Positions 34,421-46,210 of a DNA stretch of 64,000 bases are shown in pieces; position 1 is the first letter of the stretch, and the number at the start of each line of letters is the position of its first letter. The DNA lies in the NCBI GenBank assembly GCA_009760855.2, contig WPIO01000010.1:636501-700500 (forward strand), written 5' to 3'. Made by a program: the position numbers and the translations under genes. The DNA is from Cristatella mucedo. Lineage: Eukaryota; Bryozoa; Phylactolaemata; Cristatellidae. Below the pieces are notes generated by a model, which ran no database searches, was not told where the DNA came from, and saw nothing but the letters and a program-made list of their open reading frames with translations.

Positions 34421-35336
34421 CATCTGTCATTTTAGAATGGGGAGTAAATGAGAAATTTGCCACGCAGTTTCGAGATATACTCTATCTTTAACGCACACCC
34501 GATAAGTAATTTAATGTAACTTAACTCCTTTGTAACTCAACAAAAGCCACAAAGACCGAGACGGTGTTACGCAGGAGGGTTTTCTGCAGCTCACTCAAAG
34601 CCAAAAAATAATAGTAATGTACCCAGGCTAGGTTCGGTTGGCTGGTACAGGACGGCTGTAATGTGGTAAGGGTCACCAATTAGGCCGGGGTCTGACCTAT
34701 GGCGTGTGCAGCGACGAGGGGCTCTTGGGTATGAGAAGTTGGCCGAATAAGTCGTGATGTTAGGGGCTTCTGGTCTCGCCGAGTTATGCACCTGGATGGT
34801 TGCAGGCGTGCTCCGGCGATACGATCACGCACGCAAGGCAGCGAGTACCCAAGGCCCTAGCGGAGCTGGATAGCACGCTCGTTGTTGCGACTTGTACATT
34901 CCGCGTTATCCGCGTATCCTGTTCGTGGCCCCCTCCCGTGAGTTGGCGTCTTTCGGCTGAAGTTCTCGACTGTGGTATACGTCGAATCCGACTTGCCAAG
35001 CAGCTACTCAGCTAGCCGGATCTTTTACGGCGTACGCTCGTACTGTTGGAACGGAGTCGGTACAACGGCGGAACTGCGGAAGCCGACTGACCAACTAACA
35101 CGTTTGTTCGCGCGTGCTCCGTCGTCTTGCGCCCCTTTAGTGTACTTTGTATAGGACCTTCCCCTGTAGACCTGTTTAGTTCCCCTGTTGCTGTTGGTGC
35201 ATGCGATATTATAAAGAGGTCTAACCTGACGGCCGCTTGTCTTACCCTAGCTCAGCGGCATGGCGAGCGGCAGCGTGGCCGGTGTATGGCGGGAAAATAG
35301 CCTCTGATCCCTGGAACTGGGCTACAATAATACACC
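34421..35336. other. Unassigned region
   Basis: Moderately GC-rich from 34650 to 35330, with a TATAAAG near 35210. It could be part of another decayed retroelement, but no matching partner was found in the window. Confidence 0.3.
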
Positions 35337-35580
35337 TGATACATATAATAATAATAATGCTCTAAGCGGCTTCAGGTACGTATTCGGTAGCCAACGGAGT
35401 TGATCTCACGCAAAAAAGAGAGAGTGGTTGAATCACGAGGGCAGTTAAAGCAGTGAGTAGCATAAAAGTAGCAGATGAGAACGTTTGGAAAGAATGTGTT
35501 ATAATCATCAGCAGCAGGGGAGTAGATATCTTACCGTAAGAATTTGGTAAGTGAGTTCCATAGTCAAGGACTTGCATAGC
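35337..35580 (-). repeat. Dispersed repeat family D, copy 2
   Basis: ATAATAATAATAAT tail, then on the minus strand GTTGGCTACCGAAT and the CTTTTATGCTACTCACTGC word of the family. Diverged. Confidence 0.6.
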
Positions 35581-35964
35581 AAATGGATTTGCATAGCCTG
35601 CGTAGGTTTGAAATCTTCCCAGTTCATTCTAGCACATTCTATCATTATGTTAATGGGGATCGGCATTTTTGGGCGACTTGATAAACTGACGATTTGCAGT
35701 TACTAGTCTCATACTGCACCTCCGAAAAACGATGAAATGGTTCACTCCTTTATAAGGTTGTATTTACAGTTACATATTACGGGAAAGTCATTTTCAGCTG
35801 CACGAAGTTAAACAGATGCTCCGTATTCCATAGGCCCTTACATTTGTGCAGTAGGAATGCAGCTTTGCTTTTAATCCGTCGCCTCAGATCCTTCGATTTG
35901 ATTCTAGGTGGCACCTGGATATCATTAGGCAACTAAAAACAAACGTTCACAATGATTATAAAAT

Positions 35965-36510
35965 TAAGAGAGGCATAATACAGATAGGGAAAATTAAGGC
36001 TAAAAGTTCTCCGGAAAACCGACAAGAGGCTTTGAAGCATCGAGAACCAGTGACGAAGCAGCTCGACGGGAACCAAACTACAATGTGGTCGTATAGAGAA
36101 AGGTTATTTTGGAACAGGACGAACATATTTCGAGCTAAAGATACAGGGGCTTAGTTGGCAGAGCCCAGTTTCAGCTCTGGGCTTTCTAATTTCGGAGTAC
36201 CCCTAGGTTTGCACATAGTTGCTAGGTTGTTTTTCTATTATCATTCAATTTGAGAAAGTTCCTTGCTATCCAAGTTTGAATATCAGCAAAGCAGGCTAGA
36301 AGATAAAGTTGAGTTTTGGCATGCTGGAAGGCAGTGAGGGATCCCAGCACCGGTATAGCTATATCACATGTGCATGTGTATTGTTTTTCGGGTGATGTAG
36401 AGGGGGAGAGAGAGAATATAAATTATGATATGTAGTGGACCAAGTACTGCTCTCTGTGGTAACCCACACCTAAAAAGGCTTTCGGATGACCGTTGACGTC
36501 AACGCTCGCC
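35965..36510 (-). mobile_element. L2-like LINE, copy 9 (diverged RT segment)
   Basis: GAGAAAGGTTATTTTGGAAC, TTTGAGAAAGTTCCTTGCTA and AGGCTTTCGGATGACCG correspond to words in copies 5 and 12. No open frame survives. Confidence 0.6.
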
Positions 36511-36727
36511 ACAAATTAAACTGTCGCCTTCACTTGCCAAAAAAACTATACCGGTAGTTCGGGGCCACCGCCGGCAGAGGCCATTTCCGAAAAATGGGAG
36601 AACTGATGGCTACGCGAGTTCGGACTGAGCGCGCCTCCTGCCCAGTCGGGCTGGCGGACTATGCGATTTATTGACATTGCTATGCGGGAAATGACGTTGT
36701 ATATACCAAATTCTTTTGAGTGTTATT

Positions 36728-36905
36728 ATTATACTAGCTGATTAAACAGCCTTTTTTGTTTAGCGACAGGAAAGCAATTACGGCTGTCACCACCGCTTGC
36801 AGCGGAGATAAAGGATCGCCCAACGCAGGATTCGAACCCACCCACGATCTCGGTCCCGAGGTCGTGAAAAGCAACCGCCTAACTAGTGTGCCATCACGGC
36901 TTCAG
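36728..36905 (-). mobile_element. tRNA-derived SINE family 2, copy 2
   Basis: Minus strand: TGGCACACTAGTTAGGCGG (box A region), GGGTTCGAATCCTG (good box B), core GGGCGATCC..GCAAGCGGTGG, 3' end GGCTGTTTAATCAGCTAGTA then TAATAATAA. Confidence 0.88.
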
Positions 36906-39660
36906 ATTCTGTATGTAGGGGCCCCCTGCTGCTGTTATAATTATTGAAAACGCCACACCTTGGGTCATTGGTTAGGCTATTGATGTTGCGCGTGCCTGCG
37001 GCCAACTCCAGTGGTTCATCAAGCTCTTATAAATGTACGCTTTGAGACGAATAAAGTTTCAGTCTCGTATGATTTGATATGCTATGATTTGAATGTATGA
37101 TTTGCCGCTACCAATCGGATTTCAAACAGCCTGCTCATCTCATCCAGAAAGGTGGTGTCAATTCCACCGATCGCCTCTAATCACGCCCTCTCGGCCACTA
37201 GCATTCAATTTTTGTGATATTTTGTGTACACGTGACTTGGAATCACTTCTTTTACGTTTTAATTGAACGCTGAAGTATGGGTGGCTCCATAAATTGAGGA
37301 GATCTTTGAGCCGAAAAGAGCAAGCTCACAGAAGCCCGTTCTAAATATCGGCATACCCAAATCTTACTCGCGTTTTATGTATTCTCTTGAAGACAGATAC
37401 GTGCTCTGAAAAATTGACTTCGTCGACTAGATATATAGTCTTTGTCCGGTAGGTCCAGCAACATGGTAGCATGTTAAGGTCATTCTTACCCTCTGCCCAA
37501 ACTGAATTGCCTTATATAGCTCATGCCTGAAAGTTTCTTTTTGATTTCGCCCAATCACAACTAGATTACTCGCTGCTGCCGAATAGCTAAAGGCCTGACA
37601 AAACTGCTTATAGTCTTTTAGTACTCGTCCCTCATCTAATTATGCCAAAGAATCTCCATCCACTCGCTTTTTGGCTAGGCGCTGACAGGTTCGGCAGCTA
37701 CGTTTGGTGGGCGGCCACTTTTCTGGTTTCAAGTCACTTCCCGTCTTCGGTAAAAAGGATTAATTTGAAGACTGCTTGCCATCACGTAACATGTTGCGCA
37801 CTACCAGCTTTCACCTGCGCTTTGAATAATTATCGCTTTCTTTATTATCCTTTATTTAAATGACATTCTCGAAGCAAGGTGGTAAATCGCAAGAATAATC
37901 TCATAAGGAACGCTCTTACAAATTGCTTGTCAAAAGAAGTCATACCACCTCAGCCGAAACCTGGGATTCGCGGCAGCCAGGCGAATGATATAACAAGATG
38001 CACCTTCGATTGTAGCTCGACAAAACCACGTTATTGCCAAGGACTTTTCTTTAGCGAACTCAAAAAGTGTAAGCGGATTTCGATGCCCGTACAGTACCCA
38101 ACCGACTTAAACTCACCAAACAATGAAGAAAGTGAAAGCATAAGTGAGTCGAATGGTGAGTCGGTAAAGAATGTATCTAAGTCGGTAGCCGAAGAGTATA
38201 GATGCTGAGCATTGTGGGAGGGCGTTCCATTCCAGGACCTGAACGAGCTTGTCAAAGTGGGAATATCTGATTTATTGTTCAATGAAGACCTGCTGCTAAA
38301 ACTGGAGTAGCGTTTTAATATAGGCATGAAGGAGCAAACCCGTGGTGGGCCTTGATCTCGCACTGGCCAATATCACCGTCGAAAACAATCTCAAGCTTTT
38401 AATTCTAAGCCGATAGGACACGGTTCTATTCATACTTCATATATTATCTATTCATCTTCTTAGCATTGCTCTCCATCAGACTCGCATACCGGCCTTGCAG
38501 CCAGCAGTCATGCCATTCTTACTTGATGGGAATTTACTTCCTGACGGTTGGCGACACGACCAGCTCTTAGTTAGGGGCAATCCTAGTGTCGCCCTCAAGT
38601 TTGAAGACCCCGCCTCCAAGATCTTTCCTCTACCAAGACTGTCATGAGATGTGCCGGTAATATGGGCTTGCCGTTCAGTAGCGAACTGTCTGAATGAGCT
38701 TCCTTTACTGTCAAGTCGACCTAGTTTCTACTGAGGAACTGCAACTATCTTGAAAGCTGGAACTATTTATCATTAAACTAGTTGTCGTTGCCTGTAATGT
38801 GGTGTATTACTAATGAAATAATTTTGAGGTAGGCTGGAAAGGCTGTGAAGTCCTAGTGTGCAGCCTTAAAGCTAGGCACGGTTCCGTTTACATAAAGCTC
38901 TAGATCTCGGTCTATCCAAGGTTTAGTGCACCGCACCATCTTGGGAACTTGCTGCCTATCGATTTGCATTACAGCCCTCACTTTGAAGTGGACAAGTGCT
39001 CCCCCTCCACAATAAGTTGGGCTTGAGTCTTGCACGGCAATCCAGTTGAAAAAGACCCATTTACCGTCCATTGATAGGCTACCATTCAAGATTCGTTGGC
39101 AACCCTGGTGCATGCGCAAACCTTTTGTTAATGCTAAGGTTGCAGGTTTTTTGGTTGTTACTATGGTCAACAATTGAAAGTAATTCTTGCAAATGTACTT
39201 TAATGACTAGGTAATAATTCGTTACTACCCGTAAGTCATATCCGGGTTTTGTCGAGTTTAACACTTGTGCACTAAACGCTTCGTTAGGTAACGATTCTAG
39301 CCTGCAGCAACTCGAAATTGGACGATGTATATAATTTAAAAACTTTTTATCATTAAAGATGATTACAGCTGGTACTACGAGCTAACAGTACCTATTTTTG
39401 ATATTTACTCTGTACAGTACAAGCTGCGAACACATCTTAATAATTTGAGCTTGTCAGTGGTGCTGGGAGCATTCTACTGACCTACTGGTAAGCAAACAAA
39501 TAACTTGTCACTCAACTTGCACTAATGCTGCCGTTGATCTTATCCCGGCTCGAACGGCATCACACCAACTGACGATGGATCAGTTCTACGGGAGTTCTGC
39601 AATCGCATTGCACGAGCAAATAAGAAAGCCAGCTGCACTTAAACAAAAAGTGTTCCACAT
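36906..39660. other. Intergenic region downstream of RPSA
   Basis: No confident gene. 38031-38363 (minus) has a SFRSWNGTPSHNAQHL stretch reminiscent of LINE C-termini, and 38853-39173 (minus) an unassigned frame. Both are too weak to call. Confidence 0.35.
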
Positions 39661-39664
39661 TGGT

Positions 39665-39670
39665 TTTATT
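39665..39670 (-). promoter_or_regulatory. RPSA polyadenylation signal
   Basis: AATAAA on the minus strand, 26 bases after the stop codon; the 3' UTR is therefore very short, as usual for ribosomal protein genes. Confidence 0.85.
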
Positions 39671-39695
39671 CGTCAATACTCATGAATTGCTCAGC

Positions 39696-41057
39696 TTAAC
39701 TTGCCCACTGGTCGGCAGGAGCTGCACCCCAGTCAGTGGTTCCTGTAACAAAAATGCAGTAGATCAGCACCCAGATCGTCCATCAACCCGATACTACCAC
39801 CAATGACATTACAGCCGCTAACATGACTAACCTGCACCAGCACCACTTGCTGCCCAGTCATCAGCAGCAGCAGACCAATCAGTTGTAGGAGCTGCAGCAG
39901 CAGGTACTGGAACACCAGCAGCTGGAACAGTCTCTCCACTCCAGTCAGGTTCAGGTGCAGATTCAGCTGCCCAAGTTGCAGTATCCTGATAGTCAGCTTG
40001 AGTTACAGCCTTCGACTCGAGAGCCGCCTGCTCTTCTTTTTCAACCTGTGGTTCGAGGATAAGCAACAAGCATACAGCAGCCAATCACGGCAGGATAAGA
40101 CGGCACTACTATTATAAGTATACCTTCAGACTATTGTATGAGTTATATTCAAAGTCTAGACTCACATAAGAGGTGTCACAAATCATCATTGAGGCAAAGA
40201 TTATAATACAAAGTTCTGCTTCAGCATAGCTTACCTCTTCAGGATCTCGGTAGAAGTAGAGATCGACCATTACATCCCAAGGGATGTCTCTACTGATAGT
40301 TCCACGAAGACGGAGCACCTCCCTTGCAAGCATCCACCACATCAAACCAATCGAGTGCACGGACTTATTGTTGCACGGAATAGCAATGTCGACAAATCTC
40401 ATTGGGGTGTCGGTGTTGCACAATGCAATCACAGGGATGTTTACATATGAAGCCTCGGTTACAGGTTGATGGTCACTTCTGGGATCCGTTACAACCAACA
40501 GACGTGGCTCACGGAAAGCTGACTAAAACAAGCAAAACTACTGTAGGCAAATGCACGCAGGTCACAGACAAGAAGCACACCTAGTACACATTAAAAATAT
40601 TAGCAGCTTACCTGAATCTGGTTGGTAAATGTACCCGGTGTAAAACGTCCGGCAACCGGCGTGGCTCCGGTGGCACTGGCATACTTAAGGATTGCTCGTT
40701 GACCATAGTTGCGTGCCGAAATCACGCAGACATCAGCAGGATTTTCGATGGCAGCAATGGCTCTAGCCGCGAGAAGGATTTTCTCCCAAGTCTTTCGCAG
40801 ATTAATGATATAAATACCTAGTGCATTTAAAGTAGCTGTGCTCAGCAGGACAAGCCGCGTGCAGAAGCTTGCTTGCGCTTCATGACAGCTTAACGAGTGT
40901 TACTGAAAGTTGCTATCGTCTTACCATCAGGCCGCCTTTTGAAAACATATTGCTGCATCTGAAAATCCACGTTTGACGATCCTATGTGGGATCCACATGC
41001 TAAAAACTTTGTTACGTCCGTCTCTTTCAGAGACAATGCCTCTAGACCTCCCGACAT
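39696..41057 (-). CDS. RPSA: 40S ribosomal protein SA (uS2, laminin-receptor precursor)
   Basis: A small-subunit ribosomal protein needed for 40S assembly; in animals it is also described as a laminin-binding protein. Coding exons: 41057-40925, 40817-40612, 40522-40235, 40045-39832 and 39742-39696, all with GT-AG borders and compatible phases, totalling 295 codons plus stop (human RPSA is also 295 aa). Diagnostic stretches: [131 protein letters not shown] and an acidic tail with TTDWS/TTDWG repeats typical of metazoans. ATG at 41055-41057 gives the canonical MSG start. No broken codons, so it looks functional. Confidence 0.97.
40121..40196 (-). ncRNA. Candidate C/D-box snoRNA in an RPSA intron
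   Basis: Within the 189-base intron 40046-40234. On the host strand it has a perfect C box (ATGATGA, 40189-40183), a perfect D box (CTGA, 40129-40126) and a terminal stem TGCCT/AGGTA (40196-40192 with 40125-40121, one G-U pair). Total 76 nt, the usual size. Intronic snoRNAs in ribosomal protein genes are common, and vertebrate RPSA hosts snoRNAs of the H/ACA class. I could not assign an rRNA target for the bases upstream of D, and no clear C'/D' pair is visible. Confidence 0.6.
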
Positions 41058-41522
41058 CTTGCTAGTCGATCGTTAGAGTAACGTCGATCAACCTAAAACA
41101 CGTCGTTGCATTCGCGTTGCCGGCCTAGTACCTCTTACACTCGACGAGGCACATAAACTACTGCAGTTACAGCCACGATGCTGTAACGACAGTTCATACT
41201 AGGCACACATTCACGGCACTTATCAAAATATTAAATAAAACGAAATAGAACCAGTACTGATATTAAGTGAAGGCTAAGAAACACTGCACCTGAACTTGCC
41301 GCCGCAATGCCGGCGATATGTCCACGACACGGCACCAACTCCTGTCTGCGATTAGCGAGGGCTAGCATTACTATTGCCATTTAGAAACATACGCAACACA
41401 TTTCTGTTAAACCCAGAACCTAGACTGAGGCGGATGTCATCCTAGTCAAAGCATTTTTAACAAATTTCGCGGAGCCACTACCTACCCGTGCAGATGCCAC
41501 AAGGAGTCAACGGAAAAGGAAG
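41058..41522 (-). promoter_or_regulatory. RPSA 5' UTR, 5' intron and TOP start
   Basis: A branch/acceptor-like GTGTTTTAG ends at 41093, leaving 35 bases of leader before the ATG. About 400 bases upstream, CTTCCTTTTCCG (minus strand from 41522) is a typical 5' terminal oligopyrimidine start, followed within 40 bases by a donor-like GGGTAGGTAG. I infer a non-coding exon of about 41522-41486, matching the known arrangement of many RPSA genes. TOP sequences confer growth-dependent translation. Confidence 0.6.
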
Positions 41523-42600
41523 TAGACGGGTCGGGCCTCCGAGACCACGGCTCTTCCGCCCATAAGGTATCTATTTTCCTGTTTTCAGAAAGAAATATCT
41601 ATAAAATTTCAATAATACTTTAAATTAATAAATTAATAGCATATTTTTTGTTAGTGCATTTTATTCATTATAGAAGTCTTCCGTATTACCTCTTCACCGC
41701 CTGCGCCAGCACCTGCCCCGTCTAGCGCTTTGCAGGCCTGTCCGTCTCAGGTTTCAGTGTTTTTTTCAGTGTTCTCGTATTAAATCCCCAATAGTATTTA
41801 GCATGGTTCTGATACTTTTCAGACATTAATGGCTGTATAGAAGTATTCGCTTTTTCGACCGCTGATAGGGAATATACCCGCAATGCGCGCCTTCTTATCG
41901 ACTAGGGCGGCCAAGCTCGATATCATGCAGCGTTGCTAAGTTTCATTTGGAAGTTAATGGGGGCTGCGTACCATGTGCCTAAGTAGTCCTAAAAAAATGG
42001 TCAAAACTGGGTTGAGGTAATGCATTAATATTGCTAAGCATAATATGCGGGTATACATTAACCGGGCCCATCTTCGGAAGGATTCACGACCCCGATACCT
42101 GAAAGTAGTACCGTGTTGGTGGGGGGGGGGGGGGGGCAGTGACGGCTCACGCTTGGGCCTCACCTGATCGCTATCAGCTTTACCTTCCTTTCGTTTTCCT
42201 CTCTTCTGATGATCTCTGATGGTTTTCAGTGGGGTATTTCTAGGAGGCACCATCACATTTGATACCTGAGGGTAGTACCGTAGTTTCCAGGGCGCTGATG
42301 GCGGCCGAGACGCTGAGCCACGCAGCAATACGTTAAGCGTCGTCTTACTCGGATTCCCTGGCAGGACGTCAGCATTTCGCGGGAACCGACTGCTTGGAGC
42401 ATCTACCGCGCAGCGATCGAGAGGCATCGCGGCGGTATTTCTGTTCTTTGCTCTCTCCCCCCCCCCCCAGGGGTCCGGCATCACCTGTGCACCGCGCTTC
42501 GCATGGCAGGGCTGGGGTTTGGTGTCTGCATTCCCATAAAGCTGACCCGTGAACGTGTAAATGCTCCCGGCGTTCGAGGTCTGCGACTGGTTGACTCTGT
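41523..42600. other. Upstream region of RPSA, unassigned
   Basis: Presumed RPSA promoter near 41523-41600, then AT-rich DNA. A G-run lies at 42120-42137. A GGTATTTCTAGGAGGCACCA-type context appears near 42230 without identifiable gene. Confidence 0.3.
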
Positions 42601-42604
42601 TTCA

Positions 42605-42760
42605 CTATGTAACGTATGTCCGTCTGTAACTCTACAAAGACTATGTGGGTGTTAAGCAGGAGAGTTTTGTATAGCGCACTCACAGCCTATGCATTCGGTA
42701 GCCAACAGACTTCATCTCACTGGCAACAACACAAAGCAAAAGTTCCATTTGACACGGCCG
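42605..42760 (-). repeat. Dispersed repeat family D, copy 3
   Basis: Minus strand carries GTTGGCTACCGAATGCATAG, GTGAGTGCGCTATACAAAAC and TCTCCTGCTTAACACCCACA, matching copy 1 closely. Confidence 0.75.
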
Positions 42761-42904
42761 TCATCAGACTCTCAATCTTCCGACAGCATGGCGGTGTGAA
42801 AGTCTGCGAGTGGTTTCCGCTTTCAGCGGAATCGTTAGAATCTCGAGCTCTAAGTTGAGTCGCAAGCCACAGGCGGGTCCCGGTTAAGATGACATAAAAA
42901 GCAA

Positions 42905-42978
42905 TCAGCAAGCGTAAAGGGAATAGAGAGAGATTGAGTTCTCTGATGGCACTTTATCTAGTGTATTATTATTATAAG
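42905..42978 (+). mobile_element. LINE 3' tail fragment
   Basis: AGAGAGAGATTGAGTTCTCT, then GGCACTTTATCTAGTG and TATTATTATTAT, the family 3' tail without a body. Confidence 0.65.
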
Positions 42979-43634
42979 CAGATTATTGAATGTAGCGAAG
43001 TGGGGCGGTTGGTTCAATTGATTGGGGTAAATTGGCATCTACGGCAGTTTACTGACAATATTAATCCTTTGCTTCGTTACGATAACCTTTTAATTTAATT
43101 CTAGAAGTATATAGTTTTGTGTCTCTTGCCGATGAAAAGGGCTAATATTAAAATTCCGTATGCTAACTTGGAAAGCTACGCCGAGCAAAGCGTCGGAAAA
43201 GCTCGTGCTGAGCAGCTAGTTGCACAAGACATCTCGGAAAGGCAGGCTTGAGTTCATTTCCCAGAAGGCTTGAGCGCCTAGGAGATATGTCTGACTGAAT
43301 AACACTTACGAGACACAAAAACCGTCGCTGACCGATTAAAATGAATGCCCGTGGCCCGCTATAAAGACAGCAACTGAAGCAGCACTCCGAAGATAATGAT
43401 GTTTTTTGTCCAGCACCCATACAGAACCAATACTCTATCCAGGCTCTTTATAAATCGCCGAAAGCAAATCACTAAGCGGGACTTGAGACGTGCTACATAT
43501 CATGCTTAGAAATGCATGCAAGAGAAGTTTAATTCTGAGACCGGTATGCAAAAGCCCACAACAAGCCATTCAAGGCTTATTCTCTGGTTACTAATATGCA
43601 CTGAATCTTGCACAGGTAAGCAGGCAGAGCACTA
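42979..43634. other. Unassigned region
   Basis: No exon or repeat recognised. Confidence 0.3.
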
Positions 43635-44035
43635 TGGAACAAAATGCGTGTTCAGCGGGTCTCGGAAAGCTATCTAGAACAGATACATCTTTATCTGAGA
43701 TTTAAATCATGCGCCGTCAATACAAGTGGTCGCAATAGCCAGTTCCGGACGTTCGGTGCGTACGAACTGCAGGCCCTGTCGCCGACCGATTTCAATTAAG
43801 TTCTTAGAGCGTCGAGACCATTGAAAGCCGATTAGTGGAGGGTTCGAGAGCACGCGACTAGACCGCACATGTCGGTTAGAGAGGTAGGCTGCTGCAAGTT
43901 AGTGAAGCAACCTGTAGTACGTTAAAGAAAGGATCTTGGAGTCAATTCAATGCCTGATAAGAAGCTCAAGAGCATCAGACAAAGCGCAGGCGAATTGGAC
44001 GGGCACGCCATTGCTGATAGACCAGCCGATCTAGA
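43635..44035 (-). mobile_element. L2-like LINE, copy 11 (diverged 3' part)
   Basis: GACGTTCGGTGCGTACGAAC, CCGATTTCAATTAAG and GATCTTGGAGTCAATTCAAT correspond to the C-terminal region of other copies. No open frame. Confidence 0.5.
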
Positions 44036-44283
44036 CGCGAAACCACGATCATTTGACTAGTTCTGCTGTGTCCTCTTGCCTAAGCACACCTTAAATTGGC
44101 CGAAATTCATCTCGAGTCAAAGAAGACTATTAGCTCTCTTAACCTTTTCCCCCACTGTCCTACTTCTACTGAGCATAAGTCTGCTGCAGCCGTGCATGAC
44201 ATTATAAATATGTCCTTAGTCTCAGGTCTTGTCCCTGCACCTTTCAAAAAGCTGTTGTTAATCCACTACTTTGGAAAAAAACC

Positions 44284-44437
44284 TTAGCTGATTAAACAGC
44301 CTCTTTTTGTATAGCGACAGAAGAGCCTTTACGGCTATGACCACCGCTTGCAGTGGCGATAAAGAATCGCCCACCACAGGAATCGAACCCACGACCTCGG
44401 GACAGAGGTCATGAAAGCAACCGCCTTACCAAGTGGA
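44284..44437 (-). mobile_element. tRNA-derived SINE family 2, copy 3
   Basis: Minus strand: CTTGGTAAGGCGGTTGCTTT, GTGGGTTCGATTCCTG (box B GGTTCGATTCC fits the consensus exactly), core and 3' end GGCTGTTTAATCAGCTA. Confidence 0.88.
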
Positions 44438-44459
44438 AAGCGACACTAGTGCGAGAACT

Positions 44460-44463
<4 letters not shown>

Positions 44464-44491
<28 letters not shown>
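44464..44491. repeat. (AT)n microsatellite
   Basis: About 14 AT units; it is the tail side of the adjoining SINE. Confidence 0.9.
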
Positions 44492-44493
<2 letters not shown>

Positions 44494-44620
44494 TTATTTG
44501 CATAATGCCCTAAGAGAACTTAATCTATATTCAGGAGTTTCACATATGCCACGGGGCTCGAGCCAATACCTCGGCCAGACCTTGGTCGGGGCGAGCACCT
44601 TAGCCACTTCGCGAAACCAG
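44492..44620 (-). mobile_element. tRNA-derived SINE family 1, copy 2
   Basis: Minus strand: AGTGGCTAAGGTGCTCGCCC, ATTGGCTCGAGCCCCGTGG (box B region), GTGAAACTCCTGAATATAGA, TTAAGTTCTCTTAGGGCATT then AT repeats. Confidence 0.85.
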
Positions 44621-46210
44621 GCGAACTTGGGAACAGGCGAACTGCAACTATCACCCAGTCTCGCTACTGCACTTCCTATCTGAGGCAAAGCAATGAGTAG
44701 CGGCCCATCAGCTAGACTCTTACATTAAAACGTCAAATCTAGCAAGTAAGTTTCAATCGGGTCTTAGAGCTAATCATTCCAGAGAGTCAGCATTGCTTTT
44801 TGGGTGCATATGTATACCTCCTCAGGAATGCAGACATTGAAAGTGCTCGTCGCTCGTTTTTCTCGATCTTCCCGCAGCGTTCGATGAGCAATGGATCACT
44901 AAGTCTTTCTCGAACACCTATCATATTGCCTGACTGAGCATCACTGTCACTGCGCTGCAATGGTTTAGGTCCTACCTCACTGGGAGATACCGAAACATTG
45001 ATGTAAACAGGCAAGGATCGTCCGAGGAACCTCCAAAGTAGTACGGGTACTTCAGGGCTCCGTGCTAGGAGTCCTTTCTCTTCACAATTTATACCTTTCG
45101 CTTGCCAATGTGACCGCGCCGAGCACGTCCTAGGCTTTCAATTCTGTGCCGATGAGCTACGGCTAAACCTATGCTTTTATCTCTCCCAGCCCTCCACTAC
45201 CTCAAATTCTCTCAACTCCCTTAGTGCACGTATTGCTGATATCCACACTTGGATGGCAGCAAACTTCTCAAATTAAAATGAGGATAAAACCAACTCACTA
45301 GTTATGGGCAAACCAAATTTGTCTCACAAAATCATAGAGCTTAACACTCAAAACCGGCTCTTCCAGCATGCAGAATCTGCGAGAAATCTGAGTGTTCCGC
45401 TCCAAAGTGACCTTTCACTAGACGATCACATTAGCTTCACAATCAACTCACCTGACTTTTAGCTACGTAACGTTGCTAAAATTCTGGCTTCGTTAGTCAG
45501 TGATACTACATCCTAACTGGTCCATGCATTTTTTGTAATATTCCGGCTCGACTTCTGTAACTCAATGCTTGTTGATCTACCTGCCTGTGCAATCAGGCGT
45601 TGACAGGTGGTGCAAAATGCTGAAGTCCAGATGGTCTGTCTTGAGCATTACAGTTGTCACATCACACCACTTCTCGTCGACCTGCACAGGTTAACAATAA
45701 AGCAGCGTTTCGACATCAAAGATTTGTCACTCACTTTGAGGTCCCTTCATTCTCTGGCTCCCCATCAGAACTACTCGCCCAGCCAAGGTATAAATCATAC
45801 CACCAGCTTTTCTGGCTTAAATCGTATACATATGCCTCGAACCGACCTGAAATCCTTTGGAGACCCGCGCCTTTAGTTCTTTTGCTCCTAAAGGGGAACT
45901 CACTCACAAATGACGTCACGACATCCCCTGACTTGACGACATTTAAAAGGAAGCTAAAATCGCACCGGTTCTTCATAGCATTTGTAGGGTCCTTGTAAAT
46001 TGTCCTGTTTGTGCTGAGACTGTGCATGCAATACTAACTATATTAGCGTGTTGACACTGTGCATGCTACCTCTAACTATATTATGATTTTTGACATTGTG
46101 AATCTTACCACTAACTATTTTATCTGGCTTGCTTTACAGCATATGTAGAGTACCTAGAAAGAGATTAAGTTCTCTGAGAGCGTTATACAAATATATCATT
46201 ACTATTATTT

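Larger units (their letters stand above)
44045..46210 (+). mobile_element. L2-like LINE, copy 10, with two nested SINEs
   Basis: Pre-RT homology (LVSGLVPAPFKKLLLIHYFG) up to 44284 is interrupted by two SINEs. It resumes at about 44715 with FQSGLRANHSRESALL, LVFLDLPAAFDEQWI, FRSYLTGRYRNIDVN and LFTIYTFRLP, and ends with the C-terminal block and tail (GAGATTAAGTTCTCTGAGAG, 46160-46185). Many stops and frameshifts; the YADD box is lost. Confidence 0.8.

Noticed and set aside
35041..35330. Second LTR (starts TGTTGG, TATAAAG inside)
   Set aside because: No matching partner repeat, primer site or target duplication could be found.
36728..36905. True tRNA gene
   Set aside because: Box A and box B are present but the cloverleaf is not intact, and the same core and 3' end recur in six places; it is a SINE.
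39743..39831. snoRNA in the last RPSA intron
   Set aside because: GTTGATGG resembles a C box, but the 89-base intron leaves no room for a standard C/D fold with a D box and stem.
40818..40924. Second snoRNA in the first RPSA coding intron
   Set aside because: AGCTGT/ACAGCT could close a stem around CATGA and CTGA, but the C box has mismatches and the span is under 60 nt.
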